From the NCBI RefSeq assembly GCF_000758925.1, contig NZ_JRNC01000047.1, forward strand, positions 1-48,006: 48,006 nucleotides of DNA, written 5' to 3'. The translations under genes and the position numbers were made by a program. Shown here in pieces: positions 40,932 through 48,006 of the stretch. The notes under the pieces are model-generated. The model was not told where the DNA came from. It worked only from the letters and a program-made list of their open reading frames with translations, and made no database searches. The DNA is from Prevotella sp. S7-1-8. Its GTDB lineage: Bacteria > Bacteroidota > Bacteroidia > Bacteroidales > Bacteroidaceae. How positions within the stretch are numbered: position 1 is the first letter of the stretch; every line of letters begins with the position of its first letter.

Positions 40932-42047
40932 ATGAACAACGACTTAAGAATTATCATAAGTGGTGGCGGTACCGGAGGACATATCTTTCCAGCCGTGTCA
41001 ATAGCCAATGCCATCAAAGCCAAATGCCCTGATGCCAAGATATTGTTTGTAGGCGCTCTCGGCCGCATGGAAATGCAGCGTGTGCCGGCGGCGGGATACG
41101 ATATCAAAGGTTTACCCATTTGTGGATTTGACCGCAAGCATTTGCTCAAGAACATCAGTGTGATGTACAAGATTTGGAAAAGCCAACGCATGGCCAAGGC
41201 CATCATTCGCGACTTCAAGCCAATGGTCGCCGTGGGCGTAGGCGGTTACGCCAGTGGGCCAACGCTCAATGTTTGCGCCAAACAGGGCATACCATGCCTC
41301 ATCCAAGAGCAAAACAGCTACGCGGGCGTGACCAATCGGTTGCTATCCAAAAAAGTGGCCAAGATTTGCGTGGCATACGATGGAATGGAACGGTTTTTCC
41401 CGGCCGAGAAGATCGTCATGACCGGCAATCCAGTACGGCAAAACGTGCTTCGCTGCGAAAAAAGCAAGGCAGAGGCTCGCCAATCATTCGGCCTTGCTCC
41501 CGAAAAGAAAACGATATTGCTCGTAGGTGGAAGCCTTGGAGCGCGCACACTAAATGAAAGTATGCGTCAACATTTAGACCAAGTGAAAGCCTCCAACGCT
41601 CAGTTTATCTGGCAAACGGGCAAATATTACAGCGAAAAGATGAACCGTGCCGTCGCTGATTTTGGCAAGATTGCCAACTTGAAAGTGCTTGATTTCATTA
41701 GCGACATGGGAGCGGCGTACCAAGCCGCCGACTTGGTGGTGAGCCGAGCGGGAGCTGGCTCAATCAGCGAGTTCTGTCTATTGGGCAAGCCCGTCATTTT
41801 AGTGCCAAGCCCCAACGTGGCTGAAGACCACCAAACAAAAAACGCCATGGCGCTGGTAAACAAAGACGCAGCAATATACGTGAAAGACGCAGAGGCCCCC
41901 GAAGTGCTGCTGTCAATTGCCTTGCAAACGGTGAATGATGACGACAAACTGGCCTCATTGACTCAAAATATTAAAAAATTAGGACTGAAAGACTCCGCGG
42001 ACATTATTGCCGATGAAGTGATAAAACTTGCCGGGGGAGGACAATAA
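40932..42047 (+). CDS. murG: Undecaprenyl-PP-MurNAc-pentapeptide GlcNAc transferase
   Basis: A 371-residue GT-B enzyme forming lipid II from lipid I and UDP-GlcNAc on the cytoplasmic face of the membrane. The first glycine-rich loop is SGGGTGGHIFPA; GVGGYASGPTL and QEQNSYAGVTNRLLSK follow; the donor side has GGSLGAR and SRAGAGSISEFCLLGKPVILVPSPNVAEDHQTKNA. The frame reaches 40899, where it would overlap the -7 element, so the ATG at 40932 is the start. Confidence 0.96.
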   Translation: MNNDLRIIISGGGTGGHIFPAVSIANAIKAKCPDAKILFVGALGRMEMQRVPAAGYDIKGLPICGFDRKHLLKNISVMYKIWKSQRMAKAIIRDFKPMVAVGVGGYASGPTLNVCAKQGIPCLIQEQNSYAGVTNRLLSKKVAKICVAYDGMERFFPAEKIVMTGNPVRQNVLRCEKSKAEARQSFGLAPEKKTILLVGGSLGARTLNESMRQHLDQVKASNAQFIWQTGKYYSEKMNRAVADFGKIANLKVLDFISDMGAAYQAADLVVSRAGAGSISEFCLLGKPVILVPSPNVAEDHQTKNAMALVNKDAAIYVKDAEAPEVLLSIALQTVNDDDKLASLTQNIKKLGLKDSADIIADEVIKLAGGGQ

Positions 42048-42054
42048 GACTATC

Positions 42055-43458
42055 ATGACAATGGAAATAGACAATATCAAAGCGGTATATTTCGTGGGGG
42101 CGGGCGGCATCGGCATGAGCGCCATCGCCCGATACTTCATTCACAGGGGGATGGTCGTGGCCGGATACGACAAGACACGGACAGAGCTTACCAAGCAATT
42201 GGAACGCGAGGGCATGATGATCCACTACGAAGAAAATGTGGACGAGATACCACAAGCATGTCGAGACAGGGGCTCTTGCCTTGTGGTCTACACCCCTGCC
42301 ATCCCCACGGAGCACCGAGAGATGCGATATTTTCGCGCCAATGGCTTTGAGATGCAAAAACGAGCGCAAGTGTTAGGAACGCTCACTCGCGCCCACAAGG
42401 GACTGTGCGTGGCCGGCACTCACGGCAAAACGTCCACCTCTACCATGTGCGCTCACATCATGCACCAGAGCCACTTGGGATGCAACGCCTTTCTCGGAGG
42501 CATATCGAAAAACTACGACAGCAACTATATCCTATCCGACAAAAGCGACTATGTGGTGATAGAGGCAGACGAGTTTGATCGCTCGTTCCATTGGCTTTCG
42601 CCATGGATGACGGTCATAACTTCCACCGACCCAGACCATCTTGACATATATGGCACCAAAGAGGCATACCTTGAGAGTTTCCGCCATTACACCGAGCTCA
42701 TCCAGCCCGGTGGCGCGCTCATCATACATACAGACCTTGAAATGCAGGCAGACGTGCGACAAGGCGTGAACACTTATACCTACAGTCGTGAGCAAGGCGA
42801 TTTCCACGCCGAAAACATTGTCATTGACAAGGGTGAAATAACATTTGATTTCATCTCACCGATAAAATCCGTGACAGGCGTCAAACTTGGGCAGCCCATC
42901 CCCATCAACATCGATAACGGGGTAGCCGCCATAGCAATGGCTCAGCTATGTGGGTGCACCGCTGACGAGCTGAAATATGGCATGGAGACATACCATGGCG
43001 TGAAGCGACGCTTCGACTTCAAAATTCGCACACCCAAGCACGTTCTCCTATCCGACTACGCGCACCATCCCAAAGAAATTTTGCAATGCGCCAAAAGTCT
43101 TAGGGAACTATACCCAGATCGAAAACTCACCGTCATTTTCCAGCCGCACCTCTACTCCCGCACCCGCGACTTTTACCAAGACTTCGCCCATGCGCTCAGC
43201 CATTTTGACGAAGTGATACTCACAGAGATTTACCCAGCCCGCGAAAAACCTATTCCCGGCATCACGTCGCAACTCATTTACGACAATCTCGAACAAGGCG
43301 TTGAGAGGCTTATTATTGATAAAGACAGCGTGCTTGAGCTCGCCAAGAAACGGGATTTTGACGTCCTCACGATCTTGGGCGCAGGCGATTTGGACAATGC
43401 CGTGCCTGCCATAGCCCAAATAATAAAAGGGAAAGGCGAGCGCTCACCACAAGTTTGA
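42055..43458 (+). CDS. murC: UDP-N-acetylmuramate--L-alanine ligase
   Basis: A 467-residue Mur ligase adding the first stem residue, L-Ala. It begins with the MurC-type Rossmann motif VYFVGAGGIGMSAIARYFIHRG; the P-loop is AGTHGKTSTSTM; further signs are EADEFDRSFHWLSP, TSTDPDHLDIYG, and SDYAHHPKEI with QPHLYSRT near the C-terminus. The start is 42055, 7 bases after murG; a second ATG at 42061 is possible. GGGGGAGG at 42033-42040 inside the murG end is one of the few Shine-Dalgarno-like tracts in the window. Confidence 0.95.
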   Translation: MTMEIDNIKAVYFVGAGGIGMSAIARYFIHRGMVVAGYDKTRTELTKQLEREGMMIHYEENVDEIPQACRDRGSCLVVYTPAIPTEHREMRYFRANGFEMQKRAQVLGTLTRAHKGLCVAGTHGKTSTSTMCAHIMHQSHLGCNAFLGGISKNYDSNYILSDKSDYVVIEADEFDRSFHWLSPWMTVITSTDPDHLDIYGTKEAYLESFRHYTELIQPGGALIIHTDLEMQADVRQGVNTYTYSREQGDFHAENIVIDKGEITFDFISPIKSVTGVKLGQPIPINIDNGVAAIAMAQLCGCTADELKYGMETYHGVKRRFDFKIRTPKHVLLSDYAHHPKEILQCAKSLRELYPDRKLTVIFQPHLYSRTRDFYQDFAHALSHFDEVILTEIYPAREKPIPGITSQLIYDNLEQGVERLIIDKDSVLELAKKRDFDVLTILGAGDLDNAVPAIAQIIKGKGERSPQV

Positions 43459-43471
43459 GCCATGAATTGAC

Positions 43472-44266
43472 ATGCATATCAACTGGAAAAAAAACACGAT
43501 CATCGCGCTCGACGCAATCCTTGCAGGATATATCATCGTTGCCATCACCGCGTTTGACAGGCCAAACGCGGAGCGACGAATATGCACAGAGGTTAACATC
43601 AATATCGAGGACGAGGCCACCAATGGTTTTATCAACGCCACGGAGATAAAAAAAAGATTGGAAAAAAGCAGACTCTACCCTCTTTCCAAACTCATGGCAG
43701 ACATCAACACGCGCGTCATCGAGGAGACATTGGAACAAAGTCCGTTTGTCAAGCAAGCCGAATGTTACAAGACAGAGAATGGGCACGTTTCCATTTCGCT
43801 GACCCAACGCATGCCATCGCTGCACATCAAAGCCATCAATGGCGACGACTATTACATCGACGACAACCACAGTGTCATGCCCAACTCGCATTACACCAGC
43901 GACCTGATCGTCGCCACGGGCTATATCAACAAGTGGTACGCGCGCCATTACATATCCTATTTGGCAGAGACTCTCAACGCGAGCGAGTTTTGGAAAAACC
44001 AAATAGAACAAATCAACGTGCTGCCCGACCACGGAGTCGAGCTGGTGCCACGTGTCGGAAACCACATCATCTATATAGGGCAGCTGCCCGAAACCAAATA
44101 CACCGGCATGAGACAAAAGATGATTACTGATTACGTGCAGAAAAAAATGGATCGCTTGGAAAAATTTTACCAATACGGACTCTCACAGGCTGGATGGAAC
44201 AAATACTCGTACATCAACGTGGAATTTGACAACCAAATCATTTGCAAAAAGAAAGAATTGAATTGA
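43472..44266 (+). CDS. ftsQ: Cell division protein FtsQ
   Basis: A 264-residue bitopic protein. A single membrane helix lies at about 9-27 (TIIALDAILAGYIIVAITA), followed by the periplasmic POTRA-like domain (FINATEIKKRLEK, RVIEETLEQSPFVKQAECYKTENGHVSISLTQRMP) and the beta domain that contacts FtsB (INVLPDHGVELVPRVGNHIIYIG). Sequence is weakly conserved as usual for FtsQ, but layout and place between murC and ftsA are typical. No ddl gene stands before it. Confidence 0.9.
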   Translation: MHINWKKNTIIALDAILAGYIIVAITAFDRPNAERRICTEVNINIEDEATNGFINATEIKKRLEKSRLYPLSKLMADINTRVIEETLEQSPFVKQAECYKTENGHVSISLTQRMPSLHIKAINGDDYYIDDNHSVMPNSHYTSDLIVATGYINKWYARHYISYLAETLNASEFWKNQIEQINVLPDHGVELVPRVGNHIIYIGQLPETKYTGMRQKMITDYVQKKMDRLEKFYQYGLSQAGWNKYSYINVEFDNQIICKKKELN

Positions 44267-44282
44267 AAAATATTATATACCT

Positions 44283-45725
44283 ATGGCAGAATTTATAGTA
44301 GCGATCGAACTTGGGTCGTCCAAGATGACCGGCATCGCGGGCAAGAAAAATCTCGATGGGAGCATCAGTGTTCTCGCGGTCGTGAAAGAAGACTCCTCGT
44401 CGTGCGTTCGAAAAGGTGTTGTCTATAACATTGACAAGACTGTGCAGAAACTCACCAATATCGTTAAAAAGTTAGAAAACACGCTCAAAGCCAAGATAGC
44501 CCACGTATACGTGGGAGTGGGCGGACAATCCATCCGGAGCGTAAGAAACACGCACGTCAAGGAACTTCCCCATGACACCATCGTCACACAAGACATGGTA
44601 AACGAGTTGATGGACGCCAATCGAAGCATGCAATACACCGATCAAGAGATACTCGACGCGGCAACCCAAGAGTACAAGTTGGACAACCAGTACCAACTCG
44701 ACCCCGTGGGTATACAGTGCTCGCACCTTGAGGGCAACTTCTTGAACATACTTTGGAGACGCACTTTCTACCGCAATATCAACAAATGCTTTGACAACGC
44801 GGGCATAGCCATTGCCGAGATGTACCTTTCGCCATTGGCCCTCGCCGACGCGGTGCTTACCGATAGCGAGCGTAGGAGTGGCGCCGTCTTGGTGGATTTA
44901 GGCTCTGACACCACAACCGTCTGCGTATATTACAAAAATATACTGCGACACCTCGCGGTCATACCATTGGGCAGCAACAACGTCACCAAAGACATAGCAT
45001 CCCTTCAAATGGAGGAGGAGCAGGCAGAAAAACTCAAACTAAAATATGGCAACGCCTACACCGACACGGCCGACATAGACGCCGACGCGACCTACACTAT
45101 CGACCACGAACGCAGCGTTCCCGCGCGCGTTTTTTTCGAGATCGTGGAGGCGCGCACGCAAGAGATCATTGAAAATGTATGGTGTCAAGTGCCAAACGAA
45201 TATTACGACAAGCTCATTGGGGGGATCATCCTCACGGGCGGAGGCTCAAATATGCGCAACATTGAGCGCGCGTTCCGAAACCACACGCACGTGGACAAAA
45301 TCAGAATAGCAAAATTTGTCACTCACACCATCAACTCTCACCTGCCCGCCATCAACGTCAAGGACGGCACGATGTGCACCGTGCTTGGACTGTTGGCCAA
45401 GGGAGACATGAACTGCGCGGGCGACGAGTTCAGCAAAGACCTATTCGGGGCCGACGGACGCCCAGCTCAAGCCGACACTCCCAAAGAGCCTCGCCCGCTG
45501 AGTGAGATAACGGGAAAGGGCATCGTTCAGACCGAGGCAGAAAAGGCCGCCGAGGAAGAGCGTAAGCAAAAAGAGGCGGAAGAGCGTGAGCGACAACGGA
45601 AAATACAAGAGGAGGAAGAAGCCAACCGCAAGGCTCAACGCGAGAACTCATTCGTCAACAAAACCATCAAGGGCATGAAAAACTTCTTCAAGAGAATGGT
45701 AGACGAAGAAGAAGACGACAAATAA
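44283..45725 (+). CDS. ftsA: Cell division protein FtsA with long charged tail
   Basis: A 480-residue actin-like ATPase that anchors FtsZ to the membrane and links it to the division machinery. The phosphate-1 loop is AIELGSSKMTGIAG; SHVE-like VYVGVGGQSIRS marks the 1C domain; GAVLVDLGSDTTTVCVYY is phosphate-2 and GGIILTGGGSNM the adenosine motif. The core ends near 385; a tail follows with prolines (ADTPKEPRPLSEITG), then a highly charged Glu/Lys/Arg/Gln helix (about 415-455) and a final amphipathic helix (NKTIKGMKNFFKRMV) for membrane binding. Confidence 0.95.
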   Translation: MAEFIVAIELGSSKMTGIAGKKNLDGSISVLAVVKEDSSSCVRKGVVYNIDKTVQKLTNIVKKLENTLKAKIAHVYVGVGGQSIRSVRNTHVKELPHDTIVTQDMVNELMDANRSMQYTDQEILDAATQEYKLDNQYQLDPVGIQCSHLEGNFLNILWRRTFYRNINKCFDNAGIAIAEMYLSPLALADAVLTDSERRSGAVLVDLGSDTTTVCVYYKNILRHLAVIPLGSNNVTKDIASLQMEEEQAEKLKLKYGNAYTDTADIDADATYTIDHERSVPARVFFEIVEARTQEIIENVWCQVPNEYYDKLIGGIILTGGGSNMRNIERAFRNHTHVDKIRIAKFVTHTINSHLPAINVKDGTMCTVLGLLAKGDMNCAGDEFSKDLFGADGRPAQADTPKEPRPLSEITGKGIVQTEAEKAAEEERKQKEAEERERQRKIQEEEEANRKAQRENSFVNKTIKGMKNFFKRMVDEEEDDK

Positions 45726-45750
45726 CGAACCCAAGCAAACAACAGATATT

Positions 45751-47094
45751 ATGTCAGACAACAACAATAACATCGAGAACAACAAGCCGTCCATCCTCGA
45801 CTTTGGCGCGCCAAACCAAGAAAATTGTATTATCAAAGTAATAGGCGTTGGAGGTGGAGGCGGCAACGCCGTGAACCACATGTATCGCGAGGGTATTCAT
45901 GACGTGTCGTTCGTATTGTGCAACACCGACGCGCAGGCCCTCAACGACTCTCCCGTTCCAGTGCATTTGCAACTGGGCAGCGAGGGCTTAGGCGCCGGCA
46001 ACAGGCCCGCCCGCGCCAGGGAGGCGGCCTTGGAGAGCATGGACGACATACGACGAATGCTCAACGACGGCACCAAGATGGCATTCATCACCGCAGGTAT
46101 GGGCGGCGGCACCGGCACCGGCGCTGCCCCCATCATAGCCCAAGTGAGCAAGGAGATGGACATTCTGACCGTTGGCATCGTCACCATACCTTTCCGCTTT
46201 GAGGGTCCCAAAAAGATAGACCAAGCGCTTGACGGCGTAGAGGAAATGGCCAAGCACGTGGACGCGCTGCTTGTAATAAACAATGAGCGATTGCGTGAGA
46301 TATACCCCGACCTCACCGTGGTAAACGCCTTTGGCAAAGCCGACGACACTCTCAGCGTGGCAGCCAAAAGCATAGCCGAGATCATCACCATACACGGTAT
46401 TATCAACGTGGACTTCAACGACGTGAAAACCGTGCTTAAGGATGGAGGCGTTGCCATCATGAGCACAGGATACGGCGAGGGGGACGGACGTGTGAAAAAA
46501 GCCATAGAAGACGCGCTCAACTCCCCGCTACTTAACAACAACAATGTCTTCAACTCCAAAAAGATATTGCTCTTCATCAATTTCTGCGACGAGAAAGACG
46601 AGAATCAAGGATTACTGATGGAGGAAATGAACGACGTAAACGACTTCATGGCCAAGTTTGGAGATGACTTTGAGATAAAATGGGGTATCGCCACCGACCC
46701 TGAATTGGGCAACAAAGTGAAAATCACGATCCTTGCCACAGGCTTTGGCGTGGAAGACGTGGAACCCCTTGACCGACGCGGCAGGCACTCGCAAGAGGAG
46801 GCGAACCGAATAGCCGAGGAGGAAGAGAGAGCCGCCGAGCGGCAAGAGCGGCGCAATAGATATTATGGCAGCGACTCCGGAAACAAACAATACAAACGTC
46901 GCCCACACCTCTATCTGTTCAGCCAAGATGATCTCGATAACGAAGACGTGATACTTGCCGTGGACAATTCGCCCACCTACAAACGCACAAGGCAAATGCT
47001 TGACGAGATACGCAATCTTGCGAACGGCCAAAACGCCCCGTCAGAAACGGAGCCAAGCCAAGACACCGTACAGGGAATGATCAGCTTCGTATAG
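45751..47094 (+). CDS. ftsZ: Cell division GTPase FtsZ
   Basis: A 447-residue tubulin-like GTPase forming the Z ring. The tubulin signature is G118-G-G-T-G-T-G124, after IGVGGGGGNAVNHM (31-44); the catalytic T7 loop reads NVDFNDVKTVL. The globular part ends near 340 and a Glu/Arg-rich linker follows. The C-terminal part has LYLFSQDDLDNEDVILAVDNSPTYKRT (the first half 376-392), then a variable end GMISFV; the common DIPxFLR-type end peptide is not seen. It lies 25 bases after ftsA and is the last division gene of the cluster. Confidence 0.97.
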   Translation: MSDNNNNIENNKPSILDFGAPNQENCIIKVIGVGGGGGNAVNHMYREGIHDVSFVLCNTDAQALNDSPVPVHLQLGSEGLGAGNRPARAREAALESMDDIRRMLNDGTKMAFITAGMGGGTGTGAAPIIAQVSKEMDILTVGIVTIPFRFEGPKKIDQALDGVEEMAKHVDALLVINNERLREIYPDLTVVNAFGKADDTLSVAAKSIAEIITIHGIINVDFNDVKTVLKDGGVAIMSTGYGEGDGRVKKAIEDALNSPLLNNNNVFNSKKILLFINFCDEKDENQGLLMEEMNDVNDFMAKFGDDFEIKWGIATDPELGNKVKITILATGFGVEDVEPLDRRGRHSQEEANRIAEEEERAAERQERRNRYYGSDSGNKQYKRRPHLYLFSQDDLDNEDVILAVDNSPTYKRTRQMLDEIRNLANGQNAPSETEPSQDTVQGMISFV

Positions 47095-47182
47095 ACAGGG
47101 GCGCATCACGCTTGTCGCCAACACTCGCACGTTGATAAAAGAAACATCAGCATTTTCAATCATACACTAAATACCAATAATT

Positions 47183-47635
47183 ATGGCCACACTATTCGAC
47201 AAAGTTAGCGGCGACATCCGTGCCGCCATGAAGGCCCGTGACAAAGTTCGCACCGAGGCCTTGCGCAACATCAAAAAATATTTCATCGAGGCCAAAACCG
47301 CGCCCGGCGCCAATGACACCCTGGACGACGACACCGCTCTCAAAATACTCCAAAAACTTGCCAAGCAAGGCGAAGAAAGTGCCAACACGTACACCCAAGC
47401 TGGCAGAAACGATCTCGCGGATGAGGAGTTGGCACAGGTAGCTGTTGTCAAGGAGTATCTTCCACAGCCGCTTTCAGAGGCAGAAATAGAGGCCAAGGTC
47501 AAGGAAGTTATCGCCCAAACAGGTGCCGTCGACATGAAATCCATGGGCCAAGTGATGGGCATGGCCACCAAACTAATGGCAGGGAAGGCCGACGGCAAAG
47601 CCATTTCAGCTATCGTTCGAAAGTTGCTAAGCTAA
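47183..47635 (+). CDS. yqeY: GatB/YqeY domain protein
   Basis: A 150-residue YqeY-family protein, equal to the tail domain of the GatB subunit of tRNA amidotransferase. It begins LFDKVSGDIRAAMKARDKVRTEALRNIKKY and ends with TGAVDMKSMGQVMGMATKLMAGKADGKAISAIVRKLL, the expected C-terminal motif around GxVMG. It probably binds tRNA or another RNA, but its role is not settled. It lies 88 bases after ftsZ, last in the cluster and before the terminator; this neighbourhood with ftsZ is common in Bacteroidetes to my knowledge. Confidence 0.9.
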   Translation: MATLFDKVSGDIRAAMKARDKVRTEALRNIKKYFIEAKTAPGANDTLDDDTALKILQKLAKQGEESANTYTQAGRNDLADEELAQVAVVKEYLPQPLSEAEIEAKVKEVIAQTGAVDMKSMGQVMGMATKLMAGKADGKAISAIVRKLLS

Positions 47636-47672
47636 TCGTTGGGCCATACTTGCCCTGCAAAACTGCCAACAT

Positions 47673-47719
47673 TATATGTCTCGAACATTCCATTTGGAAT
47701 GTTCGAGACATATATTTTA
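47673..47719 (+). terminator. Terminator of the division cluster, perfect 42-nt palindrome
   Basis: A 20-bp perfect stem: the left arm at 47673-47692 reads TATATGTCTCGAACATTCCA, and the right arm at 47695-47714 is its exact inverse, with TT between, followed by TTTTAT. As only four or more bases can form the real loop, about 19 pairs close. It lies 38 bases after yqeY. Confidence 0.85.
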
Positions 47720-48006
47720 TAGTTATTAATAGTACACGATAGATGTTTCTTTGGCTCAACTGATATTTAATGGGAGAGCTAAAGGCTCAGTAAGTATTCA
47801 CTTTTGGTGGGCACCGTAGGTCTCTACGAGTGTGGTAACAATGTATAACCGCAAACAGGATTAAAAACAGGAGGGCACGATGTAGGCATAAAAGTTCACA
47901 CGCGCAAATTTATACCGCGCTCAGACGCCTCTCGAGTCCGGTGCTGCTGTCTTCATTCATTCTTTGCTCCCCACTCTTCTCTCCTTGCTCCTTATTCTTC
48001 ATCTTG
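47720..48006. other. Right-edge intergenic region without a recognisable gene
   Basis: No protein-like frame was seen. A short hairpin CGTAG-GTCT-CTACG lies near 47815-47828. The final 60 bases on the plus strand are C/T-rich. The gene that follows lies outside the window. Confidence 0.4.

Noticed and set aside
1..48006. CRISPR array, prophage, transposase, toxin-antitoxin or restriction system
   Set aside because: No regularly spaced direct repeats and no proteins of these families were seen on either strand.

Overview
The window is a stretch of ordinary chromosome from a Bacteroidales bacterium, most likely Prevotella or a close relative. The placement is inferred from four things: promoters of the Bacteroidetes type (TTTG, a 19-20 base spacer, then TAnnTTTG) in front of many genes; families largely confined to this phylum (DUF4252, DUF4292, GlsB/GlsA glycine-lipid acyltransferases, PASTA-bearing FtsI); weak Shine-Dalgarno sites; and a mraZ-to-ftsZ cluster that lacks murF. 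No phage, transposase, CRISPR array, toxin-antitoxin or defence genes were recognised.

Left part (1-13.5 kb): divergent tdh and kbl convert threonine to glycine and acetyl-CoA. Divergent rpmH (L34, minus strand, only 51 codons) and efp follow, the latter with a leader of about 280 nt. Next comes a plus-strand run of a family 2 glycosyltransferase, radC (TTG start), a SufT-like Fe-S protein and lpxH, closed by a strong terminator that abuts a relic of an AraC-type DNA-binding domain. folP and cdaA form a pair; this FolP has unusual residues in both mobile catalytic loops. pta, ackA and a KdgK-like sugar kinase complete the acetate/ketogluconate block.

Middle part (13.5-31 kb): a stand-alone murF, then tRNA-Phe (minus) and tRNA-Pro (plus), each with its own promoter and terminator signals. 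Two minus-strand genes (a triple helix-hairpin-helix protein and a DUF4252 protein), a VanZ-like gene, and a minus-strand series follow: acyl-CoA synthetase, prfB without a programmed frameshift, a 62-residue membrane protein and a CYTH phosphatase translationally coupled to it. After about 0.8 kb without genes comes the operon dut - TPR lipo/secreted protein - DUF4292 lipoprotein - EnvC-like LytM protein, whose last three genes are joined by ATGA overlaps. dgt lies divergent from dut, so two nucleotide-sanitising enzymes share one intergenic region. The glsA-glsB glycine-lipid operon follows.

Right part (31-47.6 kb): the complete division and cell wall cluster mraZ-rsmH-ftsL-ftsI-murE-mraY-murD-ftsW-murG-murC-ftsQ-ftsA-ftsZ followed by a YqeY-family gene, all on the plus strand and ended by a perfect 42-nt palindrome. 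The mraZ promoter carries three 10-bp direct repeats that match the known MraZ-box layout, implying autoregulation. Together with murF, lpxH, glsAB, the EnvC-like protein and the glycosyltransferase, much of the window is devoted to making, lipidating and splitting the cell envelope.

I did not find a clear, previously undescribed system. The best leads are the FolP active-site changes, the coupled small-membrane-protein/CYTH pair, the all-site-degenerate LytM protein with its long coiled coil, two unexplained inverted-repeat elements (4057-4156 and 30651-30722) and the long efp leader.
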